From NCBI GenBank assembly GCA_028698695.1, contig JAQVWB010000033.1, positions 1 through 12,469 on the forward strand: 12,469 bases of DNA, written 5' to 3'. Position numbers and translations under genes: made by a program. This document shows positions 5,852 through 12,469 of the stretch, piece by piece. How positions within the stretch are numbered: position 1 is the stretch's first letter; each line of letters begins with the position of its first letter. This DNA comes from Syntrophomonadaceae bacterium (lineage in GTDB: Bacteria; Bacillota; Syntrophomonadia; Syntrophomonadales; Syntrophomonadaceae). The notes under the pieces are model-generated. The model saw only the letters and a list, made by a program, of their open reading frames with translations, did no database searches and had not been told where the DNA came from.

Positions 5852-8800
5852 ATGAAAAGAAGAAGCCATAGCATAAGAAACAAGTTTATTGTAATGGTCT
5901 TTGCCATATGCCTGAGTTGTCTGCTGGTAGTATCTGTAATTAGTTATGGCCTTTCTTATAATCTGGTTAAGGCCCAAACCAACCAGAGTGCCAGTGAGGC
6001 AGTAGGGAAAAATGCTGCTCAGTTGAATAATTGGTTTATGGAACAGGCTCAGGTGGTTAATTCCATAGCCCAGGATATTGAAATAAATAAGGATTTCTCG
6101 GACCAATACCTGACTAATTACCTGATTGAAAAATTCGAACGCCAAAATTCGAAGGTTTTGGATTATTATATAGGCTTTGCGGATAAAAAACGCACGATGG
6201 TTTGTGCTACCGGTTGGATTCCTCCGCCGGATTATGATGCCACTACCAGAGAATGGTATATTGAAGCACTTAAACATAATAAATTGGTTTTTATCACCCC
6301 TTACCTGGATGCTGATAGCCATCAAATGGTTATTACCCTGGCGGAGCCGATAAAAGACGGAAATAATGTGGTAGGGGTGATAGCTGCCGATATACTGCTG
6401 ACGGATGTTATGGATTTGGCTCATGATGCACGTATTAAAGGTGCAAGCTATACCTTTCTGATGGATAATGATTACAATTATATGATTCATCCACAACCGG
6501 GTTTCCAGCCTACTCCTGAAAAGTCGATAAATGCTGCCCTGGTTATGCAGGGTAGGTTCCTGCCGCTTATTGAAGAGATAAAAAAAGGCCAATACAACAT
6601 TGTTGAATTGAGAGATTATGATAATACCAAAAGGTGTTTTGTTTTAAGCAATATTAAGGCTGCCAATTGGACTTTCGGTATTGCTATTCCCCGTAGTGAG
6701 TATATCAAACCCTTAAATAACCTTCTGTTTGGGTTTGGGGCAGCCCTGGCTATTTCTCTGCTAATGGGCATTTTGATTATTCTCCCGGTGATACGCAGCC
6801 TTCTAAAACCCGTGCTGCAACTTAATGAAGCAGTCAGCAGTTTTGCGGAAAAGGACTTCACGGCCCGTTCACTGGTTTCATCCCGGGATGAAGTGGGAGA
6901 GTTAAGTGAAAATTTTAATCGCATGGCCGATATTATTGAGGAATATAATCAAAATCTGGAACGGACGGTGGCACAAAGGACATCTTCCATCAGGAACCTG
7001 TTAAATAATGCCGGTCAGGGGTTTCTTTCATTTGGGCATGAATTTTACATTGATGAAGAATACAGCTCGGAATGTAATCGTATTTTTGGCCGGGAAATAG
7101 CTGGTCAGCGTTTTACTGATTTAATATTTCCAGACGATGAAGAACAAAAGCGATTCATGGAAAATGCTTTGTTATCTATTATGCAGGATGATGATGAGTT
7201 ACGCAGGGAAGTTTATTTTTCTCTTCTGCCGCAAGAGTTACTGTTAAATGGATGCAATGTATCCCTGGACTATAAATTAATTGTTAACCGTCAGAATGAA
7301 GAGATTGATCGCATTATGATTATCCTGACTGATATTACCGAACAGCGCCAGTTGGAATTGCATATGGAAGGGGAAAGAAAACTTTTAAAGATGGTTGTCA
7401 AAGTAGTGGCTTATAATAATGACTTCCAGGAGTACTGCAGCGATTACCGTAACTTCTGCTCCAAAACCATCTGGGAACTGCTGGACAGCAGCCGGCCCCG
7501 GGAAGAGATTATTGCTGAAATCTACCGGCGAATACATACTTTCAAAGGTGGTTTTGCCCAGTTGGAAATGATTAATATGGCAGAGAAACTGCATCAGTGT
7601 GAATCCCAAATATCAGCCAGTCAGGACGAATTTTCGAAAATGTCCGGCCAACAGTTGAAAACATTTTTCGCTTCGTTAAATATGTTGGAGTGGATGGATG
7701 AGGACCTTGCCATGCTTCGGGAGATATTGGGCGAACAGTTCTTGGAACAGGATAATTTGTTGGTTATCGATGAGGCTCAGCTGTTGGAAATTAATCAGAA
7801 GGTAGTATCCACTCTCTCCCCCTGGGAGTGTAAATTGCTATTGCCGGATCTGAATCGACTAATGTTCAAGCCCATGCGGGAATTATTTAAGCCCTATCCT
7901 GAAACCGTAGCCCGTTTGGCCGAAAGGCTTAATAAATCCATACTCCCCGTGAACATAGCAGGAGGCGAGGTGCCAGTAGATACGGAGCAGTATCGGGATT
8001 TTTGCAAGACGCTGATACATGTTTTCCGTAATGCGGTGGATCACGGTCTGGAATCAGCCGAAGAAAGAATTGCCAATGGCAAGGAGGAATATGGCACTAT
8101 CAGTTGTGAAATTTTGCAGGATGAGTCCGGCATTTTAATAGTGATATCCGATGATGGAAGAGGTATAGATGTTGAACATCTTAAGGAACGGGCAGTTCAG
8201 AAAGGAATATGTGACCGGGAAACGGCAGCAGGACTTTCCGCACAGGAGGCTTTACAGTTGGTTTTTGTTGAAAACCTTACTGTTAACGATGAGATTACCT
8301 CTATTTCCGGTCGGGGCATAGGATTGGCGGCGGTAAAGGAAGAACTGGACAAACTGGGAGGAAGTGTGGAGCTTTTCAGTCAGGCAGGAATGGGAACCGT
8401 GTTTACTTTCCATCTTCCCTGCCTTGAAAGTAACAAATTGCATGATATATCAGTTAACGATATGATAAATCCTTTGCTGCATACGATGCAGGAGTTTTTT
8501 AGCCGGGAAATAGGTGAAAACCTGCTGCATAGTTCCGAGACGGAAAAGCAAAACCGGTTGCAACTCTATAAGACCACTGCTATATCAAATATAAAGGGTA
8601 TCATACGAAGCAGCCTGATACTAAGTGTGGATGAAGAGTTGGGGAAACAGCTGGTACATAAGATGATCCTGGATGAAATTGAAACCGGAACGGAAGGTCA
8701 TTATGTTGAAGATGTTCTGGCTGAGTGTGTCAATATTATACTCGGTAATTCTATAAAGCATTTTCCGGAAATACAAGAATTGATCATGTTTGAAGCACCG

Positions 8801-8926
8801 GTGACACTTTTTTCTGAACGAACGGCTATAAAATATATGAATGCTGATATATGGACATGTGATATGTTGTTTACAACCGGGAAAGCCAGTTTGAGTTTAA
8901 TAGTTCAGGAAAAATTACAGTGGTAG
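5852..8926 (+). CDS. Membrane Cache-HAMP-PAS sensor kinase with CheA-like core and C-terminal CheX-like phosphatase domain
   Basis: This 1024-residue protein has the following domains in order. A transmembrane helix at about 11-34 is followed by an extracytoplasmic double-Cache-like sensor at about 40-290 and a second helix at about 291-315. Then come HAMP (about 315-368, DEVGELSENFNRM) and a PAS-like domain (about 383-500, ending IMIILTDITEQRQ). Next is an HPt domain with phospho-acceptor H562 in RRIHTFKGGFAQ (codon 7535-7537). The CheA-type ATPase at about 710-856 shows FRNAVDHGLE with N727, ISDDGRGID and SGRGIGLAAV. The last 150 residues look like a CheX/CheC-type phosphatase domain with AECVNIILGN, in which E958 and N961 form the ExxN motif. 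No CheW domain is seen. The ATG at 5852 has GGAG at a good distance; an in-frame TTG at 5834 lacks this. A CheY gene follows after 28 bp. The kinase assignment is secure; the CheX call rests on the motif and the neighbour. Confidence 0.9.
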   Translation: MKRRSHSIRNKFIVMVFAICLSCLLVVSVISYGLSYNLVKAQTNQSASEAVGKNAAQLNNWFMEQAQVVNSIAQDIEINKDFSDQYLTNYLIEKFERQNSKVLDYYIGFADKKRTMVCATGWIPPPDYDATTREWYIEALKHNKLVFITPYLDADSHQMVITLAEPIKDGNNVVGVIAADILLTDVMDLAHDARIKGASYTFLMDNDYNYMIHPQPGFQPTPEKSINAALVMQGRFLPLIEEIKKGQYNIVELRDYDNTKRCFVLSNIKAANWTFGIAIPRSEYIKPLNNLLFGFGAALAISLLMGILIILPVIRSLLKPVLQLNEAVSSFAEKDFTARSLVSSRDEVGELSENFNRMADIIEEYNQNLERTVAQRTSSIRNLLNNAGQGFLSFGHEFYIDEEYSSECNRIFGREIAGQRFTDLIFPDDEEQKRFMENALLSIMQDDDELRREVYFSLLPQELLLNGCNVSLDYKLIVNRQNEEIDRIMIILTDITEQRQLELHMEGERKLLKMVVKVVAYNNDFQEYCSDYRNFCSKTIWELLDSSRPREEIIAEIYRRIHTFKGGFAQLEMINMAEKLHQCESQISASQDEFSKMSGQQLKTFFASLNMLEWMDEDLAMLREILGEQFLEQDNLLVIDEAQLLEINQKVVSTLSPWECKLLLPDLNRLMFKPMRELFKPYPETVARLAERLNKSILPVNIAGGEVPVDTEQYRDFCKTLIHVFRNAVDHGLESAEERIANGKEEYGTISCEILQDESGILIVISDDGRGIDVEHLKERAVQKGICDRETAAGLSAQEALQLVFVENLTVNDEITSISGRGIGLAAVKEELDKLGGSVELFSQAGMGTVFTFHLPCLESNKLHDISVNDMINPLLHTMQEFFSREIGENLLHSSETEKQNRLQLYKTTAISNIKGIIRSSLILSVDEELGKQLVHKMILDEIETGTEGHYVEDVLAECVNIILGNSIKHFPEIQELIMFEAPVTLFSERTAIKYMNADIWTCDMLFTTGKASLSLIVQEKLQW

Positions 8927-8954
8927 CGTTTAGCTATTTGAGGAGGTTTAGGTT

Positions 8955-9347
8955 ATGGCGAGGATAATGATTGTTGATGATTCCCAGATTGTCAGACGAA
9001 ACCTGAAAACCATATTAAGCAAGGCAGGCCATGAGATTATAGCTGAGGCTGAAAACGGAATGCAGGCCTTCTATGAGTATGAAAAACATAAACCGGATTT
9101 AATAACCATGGATATTACCATGCCGCTAATGGATGGAGTGGAGGCGGTTAAAAGAATAATGACTGTCTATCCTCAGGCAAAGATAATAATGGTTAGTGCC
9201 ATAGACCAGAAAAACATGGTTTTAGCCGCCATTCAAACCGGAGCCAAACATTATATACTAAAACCCTTCGACCCCGATAAGGTTATTGCATCTGTAAATG
9301 CTGTGCTGGGTATTAAAACCGACAGTGAGCAACCCCCTTCAGAATAA
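8955..9347 (+). CDS. CheY-like single-domain response regulator
   Basis: This 130-residue receiver domain has no output domain. The acidic pocket is D8/D9 (MIVDDS), the phospho-acceptor is D53 (LITMDITMP), S81 is the switch hydroxyl in MVSAID, and K103 is in ILKPF. All are present, so it should be phosphorylated and undergo the usual Y/T switch. The start has AGGAGG 8 bases upstream and lies 28 bp after the kinase stop, so the two are surely co-transcribed. Expected partners are the HPt His of the kinase as phosphate donor and its CheX-like domain as phosphatase. The downstream target (flagellar motor, pili, or another protein) is not visible. The stop is followed after 6 bases by a palindromic repeat element that may also end transcription. 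Confidence 0.95.
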   Translation: MARIMIVDDSQIVRRNLKTILSKAGHEIIAEAENGMQAFYEYEKHKPDLITMDITMPLMDGVEAVKRIMTVYPQAKIIMVSAIDQKNMVLAAIQTGAKHYILKPFDPDKVIASVNAVLGIKTDSEQPPSE

Positions 9348-9353
9348 GAATAA

Positions 9354-9590
9354 AGAGGGACGCGGGGACGGTTCGAGATTACTGAAAAAGTTTTCTCATC
9401 GTGTCACTCTGAGCGATAGCGAAGCAACCTTAATCACACCCGAAAGGGTGTATCAGTAGTCCCTTAGGGGGAGTCTCGTAGGTGGAGAGCGCAATAATAC
9501 AGACTCCCGACAGAGATCCTTCGTCACCTGCGCTCCTCAGGATGACATTTAGGATACTTTTTCAGCATTCTCGAACCGTCTTCTGACAAC
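9354..9590. repeat. Nested palindromic (MITE/REP-like) element, copy 3
   Basis: The outer inverted repeats at 9367-9391 and 9556-9580 are 25 bp with 23 matches and include GACGGTTCGAGA and CTGAAAAAGT. Outside the right repeat is CTGACAAC. Nested inside are two facing copies of a GTCAYYCTGAG repeat: TGTCACTCTGAGCG at 9402-9415 and the complement of TGTCATCCTGAGGAGCGC at 9530-9547. In the centre are ACACCC-GAAA-GGGTGT (9436-9451) and GGGAGTCT/AGACTCCC (9469-9476, 9501-9508). No protein is encoded. It occupies nearly the whole CheY-lipoprotein gap, and the transcript would be highly structured. Confidence 0.75.
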
Positions 9591-9607
9591 TGTTAAGGAG
9601 AAAATAT

Positions 9608-10726
9608 ATGAATAAGATTACCAGGGTTATTTTTCTTATAATAATTTTAATATTGACTTTATTTATAGCAGGTTGCGGAAAATCGGTTGAGCATAAAGCG
9701 GTAGTTTCGCAAAATGCCGGCGATATTCCCTTGTCAACTTCGTCACCGGAGGGTGGGGAACAGGCCGGGCAATCCGGAAAACTGATCGTGCATTACATAG
9801 ATGTTGGTCAGGGTGACTCAGAACTTCTGCAACTGCCCAATGGACAGAATATGCTTATTGATGCCGGCACAAATAGAGCCGGTTCAAGTATAGTTGATTA
9901 TCTGAACCGCCAGGGGGTTAAGAAAATTGATTATCTGGTGGCTACGCACCCCCATGAAGATCATATCGGGGGCATGGATAATGTTATTCAGGGTTTCGAT
10001 ATTGGCAGTGTTTATATGCCCAGAGTTACAAACAACACCAAGTCTTTTGAAGATGTTATTGATTCTATAAAAGCCAAAGGCTTAAAGATAACCTCTGGCC
10101 AGGCCGGAATGGTTATTCTGGATGAGGGTGAATTGGAAATCAGTTTTCTGGCTCCCTGCGGAAATTCCTATGAAGGTTTTAATGATTGGTCAATCGTAAC
10201 CAGAGTCCAGTTTGGCAATACTTCCTTCCTGTTTACCGGTGATGCCGAGGATTGGTCAGAAAATGAAATGCAAAGAGCCGGTGCCAATTTGCAGGCTGAT
10301 GTTCTGAAAGTGGCGCATCACGGCAGTTATAGTTCCACATCGGTCAAATTTTTGCGAGCCGTTGCTCCCCGCTATGCAGTAATATCGGTAGCAGCAGACA
10401 ACGATTACGGCCATCCGCATCAAATTACTTTGAACAAATTGAATGCTGTCGGAACAGAGGTATTCAGGACGGATCAGAACGGGACGGTGGTTATCAGTTC
10501 CGACGGAAAAGACCTGTCGATAAGCACAGTTGAAACTTCCATTAAGGCAATTAATTCATCAACCCCGCTATCAAGTCCGGGAGGGTATATAGGGAATAAG
10601 AACAGCAAAATATTTCATCTGCCCGGTTGTAAATCGCTGCCCAAACCGCAAAACCAAGTGATTATTAACAGCCGCGAAGAAGCAATCAGCCAGGGTTATT
10701 CACCCTGCGGAAACTGCAAACCATAG
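9608..10726 (+). CDS. ComEC/Rec2-like metallo-beta-lactamase-fold lipoprotein with C-terminal Ada-like metal-binding domain
   Basis: This 372-residue protein starts with a lipoprotein signal: MNKITR, a hydrophobic stretch, then the lipobox FIAGC with C23. It is therefore anchored outside the membrane. Residues about 58-308 are a metallo-beta-lactamase fold of the ComEC-C-terminal type, opening HYIDVGQGDSELL. The metal-site motif is THPHEDH (H114, H116, D118, H119), with D212 in FTGDAED, AHHGS (H237, H238) and GHPH (H269). Such domains cut phosphoester substrates, and nuclease activity is plausible, but the substrate is unknown. Residues about 325-372 (YIGNKNSKIFHLPGCKSL, REEAISQGYSPCGNCKP) resemble the Ada-type zinc-binding module, with H337, C341, C367 and C370 as candidate ligands. 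The ATG follows AAGGAG. The next gene's ribosome site overlaps its stop, so the two are coupled. Confidence 0.9.
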   Translation: MNKITRVIFLIIILILTLFIAGCGKSVEHKAVVSQNAGDIPLSTSSPEGGEQAGQSGKLIVHYIDVGQGDSELLQLPNGQNMLIDAGTNRAGSSIVDYLNRQGVKKIDYLVATHPHEDHIGGMDNVIQGFDIGSVYMPRVTNNTKSFEDVIDSIKAKGLKITSGQAGMVILDEGELEISFLAPCGNSYEGFNDWSIVTRVQFGNTSFLFTGDAEDWSENEMQRAGANLQADVLKVAHHGSYSSTSVKFLRAVAPRYAVISVAADNDYGHPHQITLNKLNAVGTEVFRTDQNGTVVISSDGKDLSISTVETSIKAINSSTPLSSPGGYIGNKNSKIFHLPGCKSLPKPQNQVIINSREEAISQGYSPCGNCKP

Positions 10727-10743
10727 GAGGTTGAATAGCTATC

Positions 10744-10941
10744 ATGATAATAATTGACCGTTTTGAAAGTTACCTGGCCATAGTTGAGTACGAGGGGAAA
10801 ACCTGGAATATACCCAGAGAGTGGTTACCGGCGTCAGCCGGTGAAGGTGATGTGATAATAATTAACGCCGCAGTGGATGAGCAGGCAACCGTCCGCCGCA
10901 GAAAGGAAATGCAAGAAAAACTGCATGATTTATTCGAATAG
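10744..10941 (+). CDS. DUF3006 family small protein
   Basis: This 65-residue protein has the DUF3006 pattern: IDRFESYLAIVEYEGKTWNIP near the start, then WLPASAGEGDVI, then a charged C-terminal helix. It has no signal peptide or membrane segment. Proteins of this family commonly sit beside ComEC-like metallo-beta-lactamase genes. Their function is unknown; a small beta-barrel partner is a guess. AGGAGG at 10725-10730 overlaps the upstream TAG stop. The spacing of 13 bases to the ATG is long, but no in-frame alternative start fits better. Confidence 0.85.
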   Translation: MIIIDRFESYLAIVEYEGKTWNIPREWLPASAGEGDVIIINAAVDEQATVRRRKEMQEKLHDLFE

Positions 10942-10942
10942 C

Positions 10943-10996
10943 TTGTCAGGGTTTGTCAGGGGGATACACTACGGGCACACGCGGTTCTCCTGACAA
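10943..10996. repeat. Small REP-like palindrome (copy 4), possible terminator
   Basis: TTGTCAGG occurs twice in tandem (10943-10950 and 10953-10960). It faces CCTGACAA at 10989-10996, which continues inward as the complement of GGTTCTCC. The outer ends resemble those of the element at 9354-9590 (CTGACAAC). It sits 2 bases after the DUF3006 stop and 53 bases after the stop of the leftward XdhC-type gene, so it may end both transcripts. There is no strong T-run. Confidence 0.5.
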
Positions 10997-11049
10997 CTTT
11001 AAATTTCTAATTCCTTCGCAAGTGTTTATGCGCTTTATGCAAATCCTGC

Positions 11050-11859
11050 TCAAAATAATTCTTCACGTTTCGCAATCCCCATTTCTAAATGTATAATAGA
11101 GTGGAATCCACCTTTCCGACCATATTTTACCGCCTGTATCTCGGCCATTACCGCCAGTGCTATCTCAGAGGTTTTTTGCCCTCCCAGATCCAGACCTATC
11201 GGTATGTATACCCGGTTCATAAGTTCCTCGTCAATTCCCATGGCATTTAACTTACTGAAACAGGCCGTAACCTTGCGCTTATTACCCAAAACACCTATAT
11301 ATCTGGCCGGAGTATTTATTACTGCCCGGATGGCTACATCATCGTATTCATGATGATAACTGGCAATAACAATGCTGGTATCCGCATCTATTTCAGTGCT
11401 GCCCAGAAGTTCAACTATATCCCCAAGCAATAGTTGGTCGGCCAGCGGAAACCTTTCCCGCGTAAGGGTGTCAGGTTGATTGTCAATAATTATGATCCGA
11501 TAACCCAAATTTACAGCTATCTGATATATACTCAGTACCAGGTTTCCCGAACCAACTATAATCAGTTTTTCTTTATGGCAAAATACATTAATAAATACTT
11601 CTGCCTGTTTGTCTTCATGACTAAGGAATATTTTTCGGGATATCCCTGTACTCATTGATTTTACCGTTTCGAATCTGGCCATTTCCTGCAGGGTCTTGTC
11701 CCCAATACCCCCGCCTATTACCTGCCCGTATTGATCAACCACCATTAGGGCACCCGGTTGACCATTCTGTAATAGATTGGAAGATATAACCGTTATGATC
11801 GCGATTTCTTTCCCGCAATTCAGTTTATCAGCTACGAGATTTATAAGAGATGGCTCCAA
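11050..11859 (-). CDS. XdhC/CoxI-family molybdenum hydroxylase accessory protein
   Basis: XdhC-type factors help insert sulfurated molybdenum cofactor into xanthine dehydrogenase-like enzymes. The N-terminal XdhC/CoxI domain shows NGQPGALMVVDQYGQVIGGGIG. The C-terminal Rossmann domain shows LIIVGSGNL, an ASYHHEYD motif, RYIGVLGNKRK and PIGLDLGGQKTSEIALAVMAEI. The frame also opens with GTG at 11868, but that GTG is part of GAGGTGAT, a near-perfect anti-SD match that lies correctly for the TTG at 11859-11857. I chose TTG, giving 269 residues. A TTTACA-N17-TATATT promoter lies just upstream. No molybdenum hydroxylase subunits are in the window, so it is an orphan here. The C-terminal tail (about 20 residues, GFHSIIHLEMGIAKREELF) is not part of the core fold. 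Confidence 0.88.
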   Translation of the reverse strand: MEPSLINLVADKLNCGKEIAIITVISSNLLQNGQPGALMVVDQYGQVIGGGIGDKTLQEMARFETVKSMSTGISRKIFLSHEDKQAEVFINVFCHKEKLIIVGSGNLVLSIYQIAVNLGYRIIIIDNQPDTLTRERFPLADQLLLGDIVELLGSTEIDADTSIVIASYHHEYDDVAIRAVINTPARYIGVLGNKRKVTACFSKLNAMGIDEELMNRVYIPIGLDLGGQKTSEIALAVMAEIQAVKYGRKGGFHSIIHLEMGIAKREELF

Positions 11860-11876
11860 TTTAATCACCTCGTTAA
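11859..11876 (-). promoter_or_regulatory. Shine-Dalgarno that decides the XdhC start
   Basis: Read leftward, ACGAGGTGATTAAATTG contains GAGGTGAT, complementary to the 16S 3' end. It is spaced 4 bases from TTG and overlaps the alternative GTG. The GTG itself has no separate SD upstream. Confidence 0.6.
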
Positions 11877-11888
11877 ATTATTTGAATG

Positions 11889-11917
11889 AATATAGCTTAT
11901 CAACAGACTTTTGTAAA
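11889..11917 (-). promoter_or_regulatory. Candidate sigma-A promoter of the XdhC-family gene
   Basis: On the minus strand TTTACA (11917-11912) is separated by exactly 17 bases from TATATT (11894-11889), about 30 bases before the start codon. A 6-bp inverted repeat CAGACT/AGTCTG at 11904-11909 and 11921-11926 straddles the -35 box and could be an operator. The rest of the 240-bp gap up to 12108 is AT-rich with no gene seen. Confidence 0.55.
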
Positions 11918-12064
11918 TTGAGTCTGGTGTTTTCCCATAGTTGTGCAGTGTTGTTTTTATTATGTATATTATCACATTATTATTAATCAGTGTTAAATTT
12001 TGTTATGTTATAATGAGTTATGTTGATTGTTGCTATCGGGACGGGCATAAAATGCATAAAAGAA

Positions 12065-12097
12065 GGGGTATCAGCAGAACAGTTCTCCTGATACCCC
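12065..12097 (-). terminator. Strong hairpin terminator after the right-edge acyl-CoA ligase
   Basis: GGGGTATCAG (12065-12074) pairs with CTGATACCCC (12088-12097). After one C x C mismatch AGAA pairs with TTCT around a 3-base loop. Read leftward, TTCTTTT follows the stem, 11 bases after the ligase TAA. On the plus strand TTTTTTT follows at 12104-12110, so it could act in both directions. Confidence 0.8.
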
Positions 12098-12108
12098 CGG
12101 TCATTTTT

Positions 12109-12469
12109 TTAACTAGTGGCAGCAGCTTCTCTTTTGGCAGCTTCCATTTCCTGCAGGCCTTTGCGATCCGGTTTACCGACTGCAGTTCTTGGAATTGATT
12201 CTACGAATTCTACCAGTGTAGGTACCTTGTAAGGAGCCAGTTGTCCGCGGCAGTGCTCAATTAATTCTTCTGCGGTTATAGTTTCGCCTTCCTTGAGGGC
12301 CACAAACACTTTAACCGTTTCACCTCTTTTGGCATCAGGTACTCCTATGGTACAGGCCTCCATAACTTTGGGATGGGCAAATACTACTTCGTCAATATCC
12401 CGTGGGTAAATATTAAAGCCGCTGGCAATAATCATATCTTTTTTACGGTCAACAATGAAAACAAAACCA
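12109..12469 (-). CDS. C-terminal part of a second AMP-forming acyl-CoA ligase (cut by right edge)
   Basis: The frame is open to the right edge and gives 119 residues. These are the mobile C-terminal domain of an ANL-superfamily ligase: GFVFIVDRKKDMIIASGFNI (hinge DRKKD), YPRDIDEVVFAHPKV, IGVPDAKRGETVKVFVALKEG, LAPYKVPTLVEFVESIPRTAVGK with the catalytic Px4GK lysine, and a charged tail ending EAAATS. SGFNIYPRDID fits FadD-like long-chain fatty acyl-CoA ligases better than acetyl-CoA synthetase, but the substrate-binding N-terminal domain is outside the window. An internal ATG at 12435 is only the hinge Met, not a start. It is clearly distinct from the ligase at 3095-4744, which has SGGEWIST at this place. 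A terminator follows directly. Confidence 0.9.
   Translation of the reverse strand, partial: GFVFIVDRKKDMIIASGFNIYPRDIDEVVFAHPKVMEACTIGVPDAKRGETVKVFVALKEGETITAEELIEHCRGQLAPYKVPTLVEFVESIPRTAVGKPDRKGLQEMEAAKREAAATS

Noticed and set aside
5789..6592. Long open frame (267 codons) on the minus strand
   Set aside because: It lies wholly opposite the kinase gene's conserved Cache region, has a composition rich in Ile, His and Arg typical of antisense frames, and shows no recognisable motif.
9354..9590. CRISPR array or riboswitch
   Set aside because: The repeats here are inverted and nested rather than regularly spaced direct repeats, and no known riboswitch core motif could be recognised.
12109..12435. 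Complete small AMP-binding protein starting at the ATG at 12435
   Set aside because: The same frame continues upstream to the window edge with the conserved hinge GFVFIVDRKKD, so this is the end of a larger ligase.

Overview
The window looks like chromosomal DNA of an anaerobic, low-to-mid G+C member of the Firmicutes, probably a Clostridia lineage such as Syntrophomonadaceae or Peptococcaceae. The reasons are strong AGGAGG-type ribosome binding sites, use of GTG and TTG starts, two acyl-CoA ligases, an XdhC-type factor, and a Clostridia-style pairing of a ComEC-like metallo-beta-lactamase lipoprotein with a DUF3006 protein. Repeats carrying GGGGACGGTTC and GTCATYCTGAG cores, which I associate with such genomes, also occur. 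The genus is inference from sequence style, not a database result.

Left part (1-3094). A partial C-terminal reading frame at the edge converges on a HIT-family gene that has lost its catalytic C-terminal third. Upstream on the same strand lies a histone-deacetylase-fold protein that keeps its zinc ligands but has serine where the catalytic tyrosine is expected. A repeat-flanked intergenic region of about 390 bp separates it from two rightward genes: a SprA-related metalloprotease-like protein (HEQEH, two CxxC pairs) and a YmdB-type macrodomain protein.

Middle (3095-5580). A leftward unit encodes a TetR regulator and a 549-residue AMP-forming acyl-CoA ligase. Between them are a good Rho-independent terminator and a dyad-rich operator candidate in the ligase promoter region, so the TetR protein probably controls the ligase in the manner of a fatty-acid-responsive repressor.

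Signalling module (5581-9347). A 1024-residue membrane kinase has a Cache sensor, HAMP, PAS-like domain, HPt and CheA-type ATPase, and ends in what looks like a CheX-type phosphatase domain with an ExxN motif. It is followed 28 bp later by a single-domain CheY. Kinase, phosphatase and receiver would form a compact circuit. No CheW domain is seen. This is the most interesting object in the window.

Right part (9348-12469). A nested palindromic element of about 235 bp precedes the ComEC-like lipoprotein and DUF3006 genes. A small palindrome follows, then a leftward orphan XdhC/CoxI-family gene with a clear promoter. Last come a strong bidirectional hairpin terminator and the C-terminal end of a second acyl-CoA ligase running off the right edge. 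At least four loci in the window carry related GGGGACGGTTC / TTGTCAG palindromic repeats.
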